Shown here in pieces: positions 34,643 to 42,619 of a stretch of DNA of 64,000 nucleotides; positions within the stretch are counted from its first letter, which is position 1; each line of letters starts with the position of its first letter. The notes under the pieces are model-generated. The model saw only the letters and a program-made list of their open reading frames with translations, had not been told where the DNA came from and did no database searches. The position numbers and the translations under genes were made by a program. This stretch comes from UBA7672 sp963738625. Lineage in GTDB: Bacteria; Pseudomonadota; Alphaproteobacteria; Caulobacterales; Hyphomonadaceae. The DNA lies in assembly GCA_963738625.1 (NCBI GenBank), contig CAVTXH010000019.1:186001-250000 (forward strand), read 5' to 3'.

Positions 34643-34882
34643 CTACTGCGCCTTGGGCTCGGCGTCCGACGCCTTGAAGATGATGGCCCAGCACGCGCCG
34701 AGAATGCCGATCGCGGTCGCCAGCGTGCTTAGCGCCAGCACGAACAGCCGCCCGCTCTGCATGAAGGCGTTCTCGGGCTGCCATGGCAGCGCAAGGATGA
34801 ACGTCCCCAGCGCCAGCCACGCCACGACCAGGAAGAACGCCACCTGGCCGACCTGGCTCCAGCCCTTGCCCGACTTCGTCAT
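34643..34882 (-). CDS. Small two-helix membrane protein
   Basis: The ATG at 34882 with GGGAGTGG upstream gives 79 residues: two predicted transmembrane helices (VAFFLVVAWLALGTFILAL and LFVLALSTLATAIGILGACWAIIF) joined by a short polar loop and ending in a charged tail. The frame runs on to 34978 but the extension is basic and unlikely. No family recognised. It lies 100 bases upstream of the CxxC-rich gene on the same strand. Confidence 0.65.
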   Translation of the reverse strand: MTKSGKGWSQVGQVAFFLVVAWLALGTFILALPWQPENAFMQSGRLFVLALSTLATAIGILGACWAIIFKASDAEPKAQ

Positions 34883-34939
34883 GTTCCACTCCCAGATTCC
34901 GTAGCCGCGGATTCTGGCGCGGGAAGGTGAACGGCGCGC

Positions 34940-34953
34940 TAAGGCGCGCCTTA
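34940..34953. repeat. 14-bp perfect palindrome
   Basis: TAAGGCGCGCCTTA, about 60 bases upstream of the small membrane protein gene on the minus strand, in a promoter position. It may be an operator; no matching second site was found in the window by eye. Confidence 0.5.
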
Positions 34954-35060
34954 ACGCTACACAATCCGTGGCATACATGTGCTATGAATAACGTAGCAAA
35001 AGGTTCACGCGATGCCTCATATCCTGTCGCCGGCCGCTGATCCCATTCCGCCGGCCGCCG

Positions 35061-35267
35061 CAGGAAAGCCTGCTCATCCGTGCGATCGATGACCTCTGCC
35101 ATACCGGCCGCATCTCTGGCCCGGTGCTGGCGCAGGTCCAGGAAGCCTGGACGCTCGAACAGCAGCTCGAAATCCTGGCGCTGTGCGGGGCCTATCACAC
35201 GGTCAGCTTCGTCGCGAATACGGCGCAGCTTCCGCCCGAGCCTTTCGGCCAGCGCTTTTCGGGGTAG
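35061..35267 (+). pseudogene. C-terminal fragment of a carboxymuconolactone-decarboxylase-family protein
   Basis: In the frame that ends at TAG 35265 the translation reads LLIRAIDDLCHTGRISGP, then LAQVQEAWTLEQQLEILALC and GAYHTVSFVANTAQLPPEPF. The order 'RA-DEL ... IS ... W ... QLIE-L ... G-YH-VSF-LN' is the C-terminal part of AhpD/CMD-family proteins. No ATG or GTG opens this frame in a plausible place and the upstream half (CxxC motif region) is absent, with a stop at 34989. It is therefore read as a remnant. It has no gene partner. Confidence 0.6.
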
Positions 35268-35357
35268 GGCAGAGCCGGCGGCCGCCTCTTTGCTTTCCGC
35301 CCGAAGAGGAGGAACATCGGCCGGGATTTATTCTCGCTCTCATGCCGGGAGAATCAG

Positions 35358-35942
35358 ATGGGACATTCGACTCGCGCCGCCTTTGCCGCCACAGTCATTG
35401 GTCTTGCATGTCTTGCGGCATCGCCCGCTTTCGCGCAGCGCCCCGTGCAGGTCATCGGCGGCGGCTTCGCCCGCGACTGCTACGAAGCGGTCAAGAAGAA
35501 CCGCCTCACCGCCTCGCGCGCGCTCCAGCTTTGCGACCTCGCGCTGGAGCAGGAAAACCTCTCGCTCAGCAACCGCGCCGCCACCCACATCAACCGAGGC
35601 ATCCTTTACATGCGCCAGCAGAGCCATCAGCGCGCCATGAAGGATTATGAAGACGCGGTCGCGATCCTGCCGGACATGCCGGAAGCGAAGATCAATCTCG
35701 GCGCCGTGTTCTACTATCTCGGCCGCTATCCGGAGGCGATCGCCGCGCTCGACGAAGGCGTCAACGTTACGGATGGGGAAGCGCGTGCCGTCGCCTACTA
35801 CAATCGCGCGCTGACGCACGAACGGATGGGCAATCTCGAAGCCGCCTACGCCGACTACAACCAGGCGCTCGCGGTGCAGCCCGATTTCGAGCTCGCCTCG
35901 AAACAGCTCCGCCGTTTCACGCGTGTGTCCGGCGCGGGCTGA
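35358..35942 (+). CDS. Secreted TPR protein
   Basis: 194 residues with a signal peptide (AAFAATVIGLACLAASPAFA-QR). After a short linker, residues about 40-185 form TPR-like helix pairs (AATHINRGILYMRQQSHQRAMKDYEDAVAILP, AKINLGAVFYYLGRYPEAIAALDEGV, AVAYYNRALTHERMGNLEAAYADYNQAL, each seen in pieces). A periplasmic protein-contact module. Single gene, no operon partner, so the target is open. Confidence 0.85.
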   Translation: MGHSTRAAFAATVIGLACLAASPAFAQRPVQVIGGGFARDCYEAVKKNRLTASRALQLCDLALEQENLSLSNRAATHINRGILYMRQQSHQRAMKDYEDAVAILPDMPEAKINLGAVFYYLGRYPEAIAALDEGVNVTDGEARAVAYYNRALTHERMGNLEAAYADYNQALAVQPDFELASKQLRRFTRVSGAG

Positions 35943-36096
35943 GGGCGGCCAGGCGCCATGGCGCCGCCAGACCGCTTTGTGGAGATGTGCTCCCCGCGGC
36001 CGGCGATTGGGCGCCCGCGGACATGAAAGCAGAACAGCCGCCCCTTGTGGGGGGCGGCCGCTGCATTTCAGTCCGTGCCGGGGGAAGGGCGAAGGA

Positions 36097-38367
36097 CTAC
36101 TCCGCGTCTTCCTTGGCCTTGTTGTCGCCATTGCCGCCGCCTTCGCGGCGCGGAGGGCGGCCCCGGCCGCCCCGGTCGCCGCCGCGGCCGCCGCGATCGC
36201 GGTCGCCGCCTTCGCGGCGCGGCGGACGGTCGCCGCTCGGGCCATCGTCGGTCACGCCTTCGATGGCTTCGCCGGTCTCTTGGTTCACGGCTTTCATGGA
36301 GAGGCGAACCTTGCCGCGATCGTCGAAGCCCAGGAGCTTCACTTTAACGGTGTCGCCCTCTTTGACGACGTCGCTCGGTGAGTTCACTCGTTCAGCCGCC
36401 ATCTGAGAAACGTGGACGAGGCCGTCCTTGGCGCCGAAGAAATTCACGAACGCGCCGAACTCCATCACCTTCACGACCTTGCCCTCGTAGATCTGGCCGA
36501 TTTCCGGCTCCGCCGTCAGGCTGTGAATCCACTTGCGGGCTGCCTCGAGGCTTTCCTTTTCGACGGCGGCGATCTTCACCGTGCCGTCGTCCTCGACATT
36601 GATCTTCGCGCCCGTCTTCTCGACGATCTCGCGGATCACCTTGCCGCCGGTGCCGATGACATCGCGGATCTTGTCAACCGGGATCTTGATCGAGATCATC
36701 TTCGGCGCGGTTTCCGACACTTCCGTGCGGGCGCCCGTCATCGCCTTGTTCATCTCGCCGAGGATGTGCATGCGCCCGCCCTTGGCCTGGTCGAGCGCGG
36801 TCTTCATGATGTCGAACGTGATCGAGTCGATCTTGAGGTCCATCTGCAGCGAGGTGACGCCCATCTCGGTGCCCGCGACCTTGAAGTCCATGTCGCCGAG
36901 GTGATCTTCATCGCCCAGGATGTCGGAGAGGATGGCGATGCCGTCCGGCTCCTTGATCAGGCCCATCGCGATGCCGGAAACCGGCCGCGTGATCGGAACG
37001 CCCGCGTCCATCATGGCGAGCGACGAACCGCAGACCGTCGCCATCGACGACGAACCGTTGGACTCGAAGATCTCCGAGACGATGCGCAGCGTGTAGGGGA
37101 AGTCGTCGCCCTTCGGCAGCACGGCCTTCACCGCACGCCAGGCGAGCTTGCCGTGGCCGATCTCGCGGCGGCCGGCGCCGCCCATGCGGCCCGTTTCGCC
37201 GACCGAGAAGGGAGGGAAGTTGTAGTGGAGGAGGAATTTCTCCTTCCGCGTGCCTTCCAGCCCGTCGACATACTGCTCGTCGTCCGACGTGCCGAGGGTC
37301 GCGACGCAAAGCGCCTGCGTCTCGCCACGCGTGAACAGGGCAGAGCCGTGCGTGCGCGGCAGAACCGAGACCTGCGCCTCGATCTGGCGGACCGTGGAAA
37401 GGTCGCGGCCGTCGATGCGCTTGCCGGTCTTGATGATGTCGCCGCGGACGACGCGGGCTTCGGCTTCCTTGAACTGCTCCTTGAACACCAGCGGCGGTGC
37501 GCCGTTGGGGTTGGCTTCGGAGACAGCGAGGGCGGCCTTGGCCTTCTCACGCGCAACACCGACGGCGTCGTAGCGTTCGCCCTTGTTCTTGATCTTGTAG
37601 GCTTTCGACAGATCAGCGCCGACGAGGTCCTGGATCGACTTCAGCACCGCGGAGTGATCCGGCGGGGTGAATTCGAACGGCTCCTTCGCAGCTTTCTCGG
37701 CGAGGCGGATGATCGCCTGGATCACGGCCTGGAAGCTCTCATGGCCGGCCTTCACCGCGCCGAGCATCACGTCTTCCGAAAGCTCTTTCGCTTCGGACTC
37801 AACCATCATCACGCCTTCGGTCGTGCCGGCGACGACGAGATCGAGCTCGAAATCCTCCATGTCGGCGACGGTCGGGTTGACGATGTACTGGCCATCCTTG
37901 TAGCCGACCCGCGCAGCCGCGATCGGGCCGTTGAACGGCACGCCCGAGATCACCAGCGCGGCGGACGTCGCCACCATGCCGAGAATGTCCGGATCGTTTT
38001 CCTGGTCGAAGGACAGAACGTTGATGACGACCTGCGTCTCGTTCCTGAATCCGTCAGCAAAGAGAGGACGGATCGGCCGGTCGATCAGGCGCGAGGTCAG
38101 CGTCTCTTTCTCGGTGGGACGGCCTTCGCGCTTGAAGTATCCGCCGGGCACCCTGCCGGCCGCGTAGTATTTCTCCTGGTAGTTCACGGTGAGGGGGAAG
38201 AAATCCACGCCCTCTTTTTCTTTCTTGTTGAAGACCACGGTCGCGAGGACGCTCGTTTCCCCGTAGGTCGCCAGAACAGCGCCATCGGCCTGCCGCGCCA
38301 TGCGGCCTGTCTCCAGCGTGAGCGGACGTCCCGCCCAGTCGATCGTCACTCGTTGTATGTCAAACAT
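36097..38367 (-). CDS. pnp: Polyribonucleotide nucleotidyltransferase (PNPase)
   Basis: 3'-5' phosphorolytic exoribonuclease and RNA degradosome component. 756 residues: two RNase PH-like domains (1-210 and 310-545, the second with the SSSMATVCGSSLAMMDAGVP active region), a KH domain with GxxG loop (GTGGKVIREI) near residue 567, and an S1 domain near 625-695 (GQIYEGKVVKVMEFGAFVNFFGAKDGLVHVSQ, in pieces). The last 50 residues are an Arg/Gly/Asp-rich tail, longer than in E. coli. It follows rpsO, as in the conserved truB-rpsO-pnp order. A terminator/attenuator sits between the two. Confidence 0.97.
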   Translation of the reverse strand: MFDIQRVTIDWAGRPLTLETGRMARQADGAVLATYGETSVLATVVFNKKEKEGVDFFPLTVNYQEKYYAAGRVPGGYFKREGRPTEKETLTSRLIDRPIRPLFADGFRNETQVVINVLSFDQENDPDILGMVATSAALVISGVPFNGPIAAARVGYKDGQYIVNPTVADMEDFELDLVVAGTTEGVMMVESEAKELSEDVMLGAVKAGHESFQAVIQAIIRLAEKAAKEPFEFTPPDHSAVLKSIQDLVGADLSKAYKIKNKGERYDAVGVAREKAKAALAVSEANPNGAPPLVFKEQFKEAEARVVRGDIIKTGKRIDGRDLSTVRQIEAQVSVLPRTHGSALFTRGETQALCVATLGTSDDEQYVDGLEGTRKEKFLLHYNFPPFSVGETGRMGGAGRREIGHGKLAWRAVKAVLPKGDDFPYTLRIVSEIFESNGSSSMATVCGSSLAMMDAGVPITRPVSGIAMGLIKEPDGIAILSDILGDEDHLGDMDFKVAGTEMGVTSLQMDLKIDSITFDIMKTALDQAKGGRMHILGEMNKAMTGARTEVSETAPKMISIKIPVDKIRDVIGTGGKVIREIVEKTGAKINVEDDGTVKIAAVEKESLEAARKWIHSLTAEPEIGQIYEGKVVKVMEFGAFVNFFGAKDGLVHVSQMAAERVNSPSDVVKEGDTVKVKLLGFDDRGKVRLSMKAVNQETGEAIEGVTDDGPSGDRPPRREGGDRDRGGRGGDRGGRGRPPRREGGGNGDNKAKEDAE

Positions 38368-38392
38368 CGTATCTTGCTCTTTCCTGCATACG

Positions 38393-38423
38393 AAAACCCG
38401 CCGGACCCCGGTGGGCCGGCGGG
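38393..38423 (-). terminator. Terminator or attenuator between rpsO and pnp
   Basis: On the minus strand CCCGCCGG (38423-38416) pairs with CCGGCGGG (38404-38397) and is followed by TTTTCG. In E. coli an equivalent hairpin lies after rpsO and pnp expression is autoregulated in its leader; a like arrangement is inferred here. Confidence 0.75.
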
Positions 38424-38439
38424 TGGGTGGGACCTTGCC

Positions 38440-38709
38440 CTAGCGGCGAAGGTCCAGCTCTTTGATGATGGTCTGATATCGGGCCTCATCTCTCGACTTG
38501 AGATAGTCGAGCAGTCGCCTGCGCTGCGACACCATTTTCAGGAGTCCGCGGCGCGAGTGGTTGTCTTTCTTGTGGTCCTTGAAGTGCTCGGTCAGGTGGT
38601 TGATCCGGTAAGACAGGATCGCGACCTGCACTTCGGGGCTGCCCGTGTCGCCTGACGTGCGGGCATACTTCTTGATCAAGGAGGCCTTGGCCTCCGGTGT
38701 GATCGACAT
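38440..38709 (-). CDS. rpsO: 30S ribosomal protein S15
   Basis: 89 residues, the standard S15 length. The sequence opens SITPEAKASLIKKYAR and carries the GSPEVQVAILSYRINHLTEHF and HSRRGLLKMVSQRRRLLDYL segments, both conserved in S15 (binding to the 16S rRNA central domain). It is between truB and pnp, the usual arrangement. In E. coli S15 represses its own translation; whether the leader here allows this was not checked. Confidence 0.97.
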   Translation of the reverse strand: MSITPEAKASLIKKYARTSGDTGSPEVQVAILSYRINHLTEHFKDHKKDNHSRRGLLKMVSQRRRLLDYLKSRDEARYQTIIKELDLRR

Positions 38710-38742
38710 CGGGTTCTCCTGAATTCTACGACTAGGCCGGGC

Positions 38743-39708
38743 CTAGTCCTGGTTGAACACGCGAACTGGCAGAAATCTGCCGGCCCGGACTTCGCCCAGC
38801 GCGACCGCGAGATTTTCCTGCCCCACTTTTTCCGTGGCCAGACAAATGCGGGAGGCATCCTCCCCGTTCACTTGACGAGGACGGCGCATCTCCCGAAACG
38901 CCTCGACCTGGTGGGGCAGAAGGACGATCTCTCGGCCCTGCCTGAGCCTGGACGCTTCCTCCCCGGTGATGGCCAGCGCCGGGATGTCGTCCAGCGCGGT
39001 CTCGAGGGGAACAAGGTGGTCGTCCAGCGCGGCCTTATCGCTCATTTCCTGCAGAAGGGAAAGCCGAATTGATGTGGCCTCCGAGAACGCCCCGACCCGC
39101 GTCCGGCGCAGGGCCTGAACATGTCCCTCCGCTCCCAGTTTCAGGGCGAGGTCGCGCACCAGCGCCCTGATATAAAAGCCTTTTCCGCACGTCACCGAGA
39201 TGACGGCCTCATCCGGACTCAGCCAGTCCAACAGGCTCGCCTTGTGCAGGCGCACCTTCCTGGCCGCCAGCTCGACGGTCTCGCCATCCCGGGCGAGGTC
39301 ATACGCTCGCTCCCCGTTCACCTTGATGGCCGAGTACTGCGGCGGAACCTGTTCGATCTCCCCGACGAAGCTTTTCAGCGCCTCTTCGATGGCCTCGCGC
39401 GGCGGCCGCACGTCCGACGTGCCCGTCACTTCCCCCTCGCGGTCCTGTGTCGTGGTCGACGAGCCCCAGCGCACCGTGAAGACGTAATCCTTGTCCGCCT
39501 CCATCACATAGCCGACTGTCTTGGTCGCTTCGCCGAACGCGATCGGCAGTATCCCTGACGCCAGCGGATCGAGCGTGCCGCCATGCCCCGCCTTCTGCGC
39601 GTTGAACACCCGCCGGCAGATCGCAACGGCCTGCGTCGAGGTCACGTCCTCCGGCTTGTCGAGGATCAGCCAGCCATGAACCGGCTCGCCCTTCTTCTTG
39701 CGGGACAT
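38743..39708 (-). CDS. truB: tRNA pseudouridine(55) synthase
   Basis: Forms pseudouridine 55 in the T loop of tRNAs. 321 residues with the TruB hallmark GHGGTLDPLASGILPIAFGE, whose Asp is the catalytic nucleophile. Other conserved parts are PPQYSAIKVNGERAYDLAR and GFYIRALVRDLA. The C-terminal region is a short PUA-like tail. Here truB heads the cluster; the usual upstream rbfA and infB are not in the adjacent 300 bases, so the truB-rpsO-pnp unit is separated from them. Confidence 0.95.
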   Translation of the reverse strand: MSRKKKGEPVHGWLILDKPEDVTSTQAVAICRRVFNAQKAGHGGTLDPLASGILPIAFGEATKTVGYVMEADKDYVFTVRWGSSTTTQDREGEVTGTSDVRPPREAIEEALKSFVGEIEQVPPQYSAIKVNGERAYDLARDGETVELAARKVRLHKASLLDWLSPDEAVISVTCGKGFYIRALVRDLALKLGAEGHVQALRRTRVGAFSEATSIRLSLLQEMSDKAALDDHLVPLETALDDIPALAITGEEASRLRQGREIVLLPHQVEAFREMRRPRQVNGEDASRICLATEKVGQENLAVALGEVRAGRFLPVRVFNQD

Positions 39709-39806
39709 CGTCTTCTCTCCAGGCGCCGCGACGGGATCGAACCATCAGCGGGTCGAGTGTGCAGGCGCGGAGTAGGAGGGAAGGGTGGGGCCGGTCAAGT
39801 CCGGCA

Positions 39807-39991
39807 TCAGCAAGCCCCCAACGGTTCGACGGATGCATTGAGGCTCCTCGACGCCTCGCGTTCTCGCTCAGTCCTTGCCACTGACCCGAACAGCAGCTTG
39901 CCATCGCCGAGCAATATCGGGTTGAGCGGCGGCCGGCATTCGTCGATCAGGCCCAGATCGAAAAACGACCGCGCCGCGCCCGCACAGCGCC
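39807..39991 (-). pseudogene. C-terminal fragment of a dihydrofolate-reductase/RibD-C-like gene (left copy)
   Basis: The minus-strand frame reads SFFDLGLIDECRPPLNPILL then GDGKLLFGSV, matching the C-terminal end of DHFR/RibD-C family proteins ('GLIDEYRL..HPVVLG.GK.LF'). The upstream part lacks the N-terminal two-thirds, and the tail ends after EREREASRSLNASVEPLGAC. The promoter of the toxin-antitoxin pair starts where the fragment ends. A second fragment lies on the other side of that pair; both contain the same 16-base string (39887-39902 and 40778-40793). Confidence 0.55.
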
Positions 39992-40020
39992 TTGACGCTA
40001 TTCCAGTAATGGAATATATG
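39992..40020 (+). promoter_or_regulatory. Promoter with internal palindromic operator of the toxin-antitoxin operon
   Basis: TTGACG (39992-39997), 17-base spacer, TATATG (40015-40020). Inside the spacer lies a perfect inverted repeat ATTCCA-GTAA-TGGAAT (40000-40015), well placed for binding by the antitoxin and exclusion of RNA polymerase. The expected transcript start is near 40027, the ATG of the toxin, so the mRNA may be leaderless. Confidence 0.55.
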
Positions 40021-40026
40021 AGCTTC

Positions 40027-40389
40027 ATGGGTTGGGAAGTCGAATACACTGATCAGTTCGGTGCGTGGTTCGATGCGCTGAACGAACGAGAGCAGACGCG
40101 CATGGCTGCGGCCGTTCAACGGCTTGAGCAGGAGGGACCTTCATTGGTCTTTCCGCGGTCCTCCGGGATCAACGGCTCGCGCCATGAACATATGCGCGAG
40201 CTGAGGGTTCAGGTCGCGGGCAGGCCGTTCAGGGTTTTCTACGCGTTCGATCCGCGTCGCAGCGCGATGCTGCTGATCGGCGGCGACAAGACGGGAGACG
40301 CCCGATTCTATGACAGGATGATCCCGATCGCTGACGATCTGTATGACCAGCATCTGGAAGAACTTCGCCGGGAAGGACTTATGCCATGA
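40027..40389 (+). CDS. HigB/RelE-type toxin (phage-derived Gp49-like)
   Basis: From the ATG at 40027 the product has 120 residues; ATGs at 40009 and 40018 are in frame but would fall within or before the promoter. It opens MGWEVEYTDQFGAWFDAL, the phage Gp49-like/HigB signature, with later RRSAMLLIGGDKTGDARFYD and the basic Arg-rich middle. HigB toxins cleave mRNA on the ribosome. The stop overlaps the start of the antitoxin (ATGA at 40386-40389), so both are translated together, in the toxin-first order typical of HigBA. Confidence 0.85.
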   Translation: MGWEVEYTDQFGAWFDALNEREQTRMAAAVQRLEQEGPSLVFPRSSGINGSRHEHMRELRVQVAGRPFRVFYAFDPRRSAMLLIGGDKTGDARFYDRMIPIADDLYDQHLEELRREGLMP

Positions 40390-40700
40390 GCGGCCGCCGC
40401 CCTCTTTCACACCTTACGCGCAACTGGTCGCCCGAACGCCGTGCGGCGCTGGCGGCGGAGAAGCGTGCGCTTGCCGCCGAAGCGACGACGCTCGAAGAAC
40501 TCCGCGTCGCGCTTGGCGTCAGCCAGGAACAGCTCGCCGACCTTCTGGACGTGCAGCAGCCTGCGATCTCCAAACTCGAACGCCGAAACGACATGCGCGT
40601 TTCGACGCTGCGCGACCTGATCGAGGCGCTCGGCGGCGAGCTGAAGCTGGTCGCCAAGTTCCGCGATCGCTCTGTTGATCTGACGCTGGCGGATTCCTGA
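40386..40700 (+). CDS. HigA-type antitoxin, XRE-family DNA-binding protein
   Basis: 104 residues. An N-terminal basic helical part (RNWSPERRAALAAEKRALA) that may contact the toxin, then a helix-turn-helix typical of Cro/C1 proteins: LEELRVALGVSQEQLADLLD and QQPAISKLERRNDMRVSTL. The combination with the preceding HigB-type gene makes an antitoxin role very likely; it should bind the palindrome at 40000-40015 and repress the operon. Confidence 0.88.
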   Translation: MSGRRPLSHLTRNWSPERRAALAAEKRALAAEATTLEELRVALGVSQEQLADLLDVQQPAISKLERRNDMRVSTLRDLIEALGGELKLVAKFRDRSVDLTLADS

Positions 40701-40762
40701 TCCTGGCGCCCCGCGCCGGCAAACGACAGAACGTCTGCGTGCCCTGCAGCCTCAACCTGATG

Positions 40763-40846
40763 CGCCTCGCCCCGGATCGAACAGCAGCTTGCCGACGATG
40801 GGAAGGATCGGGTCTTGCAGCAGCGGAAGCCCGGGCCATCCACTCG
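40763..40846 (-). pseudogene. Fragment of a dihydrofolate-reductase/RibD-C-like gene (right copy)
   Basis: A minus-strand frame reads PGLPLLQDPILPIVGKLLFDPG before a stop; it aligns with NPILLGDGKLLF of the left fragment at the same orientation. Only about 25 residues can be recognised. It shares the 16-base string at 40778-40793. It could be a second, more decayed copy or the other side of an interruption. Confidence 0.45.
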
Positions 40847-40867
40847 CGCCACTTCCCCGCGCTCGAC

Positions 40868-41686
40868 CTAGATGCGTGATTCGTATTCCAGTTCGATCGG
40901 GCCGGTCATGATGACGTGGTCGGTGGCTTCGGACCAGTCGATCTCGATGTCGCCGCCGTCATTGTGGACGAGGACGTGTCTGTCGGTGAGGTTGCGGCGC
41001 GCGGCGGCGACGACGGCGGCGCAGTTGTTGGAGCCGCAGGCCAGCGTCTGGCCGGCATTGCGCTCCCACGTGCGCAGGCGCGCTTCGGATTTCGAGAGCA
41101 CTTGCAGGAAGCCGACGTTTACGCCCTGCGGGAAGAGCGGGTGCCATTCGACGAGCGAGCCCACGGCCCGCACATCGACCTTGTCCAGGTCAGGCACGAA
41201 GAAGATGCAGTGCGGATTGCCCATGTTTACGACGCCGGGCAGCTGGAGATAGGGCGCATCGATCGGGCCGATCTTGAGGTCGATGCCGCGCGTGTCCATG
41301 CGCTCGGACAGCGGGATCTCTTCCCACTTGAGCAGGGGCGAGCCCATGTCGACGGCGATGCGCGTGGGGCCGAGGCGTTCGGCCTTGAGGCGGTTGGCGA
41401 CGGTTTCGATGACCAGCTTGTCCTTGCCGGTCTCTTCCATCACCAGCCACGAGACGCAGCGCGTGGCGTTGCCGCAGGCTTCGGCCTCCGAGCCGTCCTT
41501 GTTCCAGATGCGCATGAAGACGTCGCCGCGCAGGGTCGATTCCATGGCGATGACCTGGTCGGCCCCGGCGCCGGTTTCAGGGTTGGCGATGGCTTTTATC
41601 TGGTCCGGCGTGAGGCCGAGATTCTCCTTCCTCCCGTCAAATATGACGAAGGCGTTGCCGGCCCCATTCATCTTCCAGAACTTCAT
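40868..41686 (-). CDS. dapF: Diaminopimelate epimerase
   Basis: Converts LL- to meso-diaminopimelate for lysine and peptidoglycan. The ATG at 41686 gives 272 residues starting MKFWKMNGAGNAFVIFDGR, the family opening; the frame upstream comes from repeats. Catalytic cysteines are Cys71 in EACGNATRC and Cys217 in LACGSNNCA, in mirror-like half domains. GNPHC and the loop MGSP are conserved. Standalone; in other genomes dapF often lies near a tRNA methylthiotransferase gene, not present here. The repeats at 41726-41837 lie immediately upstream. Confidence 0.95.
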   Translation of the reverse strand: MKFWKMNGAGNAFVIFDGRKENLGLTPDQIKAIANPETGAGADQVIAMESTLRGDVFMRIWNKDGSEAEACGNATRCVSWLVMEETGKDKLVIETVANRLKAERLGPTRIAVDMGSPLLKWEEIPLSERMDTRGIDLKIGPIDAPYLQLPGVVNMGNPHCIFFVPDLDKVDVRAVGSLVEWHPLFPQGVNVGFLQVLSKSEARLRTWERNAGQTLACGSNNCAAVVAAARRNLTDRHVLVHNDGGDIEIDWSEATDHVIMTGPIELEYESRI

Positions 41687-41725
41687 GGATGGGAGATGTA
41701 GGAGGTTGCGGCGCCTGAGGGAATA

Positions 41726-41837
41726 GGGAGTAGGGAGTAGGGAGTAGGGAGTAGGGAGTAGGTCGTTTCGCGACGGCGTCATTCAACCTTCACTACTCAC
41801 TACTCCCCATTCCCTACTCCCCCTCTTCCCGTTTCCC
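41726..41837. repeat. GGGAGTA tandem repeats with opposing C-rich block
   Basis: Five GGGAGTA heptamers at 41726-41760 (then GG), followed by GTCGTTTCGCGACGGCG and a C-rich stretch at 41804-41837 (CCCC ATT CCC TACT CCCCC TCTT CCC). Both blocks fit the pattern of four or more runs of three or more G with loops of at most seven, on opposite strands, and are partly complementary to each other. They lie between dapF and the gene at 41920. Confidence 0.85.
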
Positions 41838-41919
41838 GCTTGTCACTTGACTTGGCGCCGACCCCGGGCGGAATTCGCGCCGGCTGAAAGCGGCGGCCAG
41901 AAACGGCGGGAGAGACGCT

Positions 41920-42513
41920 GTGGCGAAGCTCGACAAGCTTGAAGTGATCGCGGGCACGGTGGTCGAGGTGCAGATCATCGAACGGCAGCTGGAAACGGCG
42001 CCGGGCGGGGATGGCAAGGCGACGGCCGCCATCATCGGACGCCAGCGCATCTTCATCGACGGGCCAGGCGTGGCCGATCCGCATTATGATTTCGACCGCT
42101 GCGAGCTGGCGGTGCGGCGCGAGCAGGAGATCGCCTTCGCGCGCATTCCGGCGGGCAAGGGCGGCAAGCCGGTGAATGTGATGCTGGTCAACCGCACGAT
42201 GGGCACGCAATGGCCGTTCCTCGAGGCGATCGACCGGCTGGCGCCGCCGCCGGGCCTCGGCGTGACGGCGAAAGCAATCGGCGTCGCCGTGCTGGCGGGC
42301 GTTGTCGCCTTCCTGCTGTTCGCCTTTCTCATCATGCGCGATGCGATGCTGCAGTCCGTGCTGGTGGCGGCGGTCGTGGCGGTCGCGGCATTCCTTGTGG
42401 CGTGGGTGGTCTTTTCCGCGCTGCGGATGGGCGATGCGAAGCGCCGGCGCGCGGGCGTGACCGCCGCAGTGCTGGAGCGCCTGATGCAGGCGCCGGTGAA
42501 GGCGGCGGGCTGA
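41920..42513 (+). CDS. Membrane protein of unknown function
   Basis: GTG start, 197 residues. A soluble N-terminal half with SH3- or OB-like alternating strands (VIAGTVVEVQIIERQLE, QRIFIDGPGVADPHYDFD, GKPVNVMLVNRT), then two close transmembrane helices (VAVLAGVVAFLLFAFLIM and VLVAAVVAVAAFLVAWVVF) and a basic C-terminus (RRRAGVTAAVLERL). I do not recognise the family. Single gene on the plus strand before the prolyl oligopeptidase. Confidence 0.7.
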   Translation: MAKLDKLEVIAGTVVEVQIIERQLETAPGGDGKATAAIIGRQRIFIDGPGVADPHYDFDRCELAVRREQEIAFARIPAGKGGKPVNVMLVNRTMGTQWPFLEAIDRLAPPPGLGVTAKAIGVAVLAGVVAFLLFAFLIMRDAMLQSVLVAAVVAVAAFLVAWVVFSALRMGDAKRRRAGVTAAVLERLMQAPVKAAG

Positions 42514-42619
42514 GGCTGCTGTCCGCATTTCGATCCGTCCAGCTTGCGCGGCGCCGCTGGCCGGCTAACGGTGTAGCCATGGCCATGCAGGTCTTTGTTC
42601 GGGGGCGGGAGAGGCGGAC

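Larger units (their letters stand above)
39887..40793. repeat. 16-bp direct repeats flanking the toxin-antitoxin locus
   Basis: CGAACAGCAGCTTGCC occurs at 39887-39902 and again at 40778-40793, in the same orientation, 891 bases apart. Each is followed, 13 bases later, by ATCGGGT, so similarity extends past the exact match. Each repeat encodes GKLLF in the DHFR-like fragments. Recombination between them would remove the toxin-antitoxin pair. They may be the ends of a duplicated gene segment. Confidence 0.7.

Noticed and set aside
36412..38655. Long open frame (747 codons) on the plus strand
   Set aside because: It is the mirror of pnp and rpsO; codon-periodic GC makes the opposite strand open. 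Composition is His/Arg/Val/Asp-rich noise with no family features.
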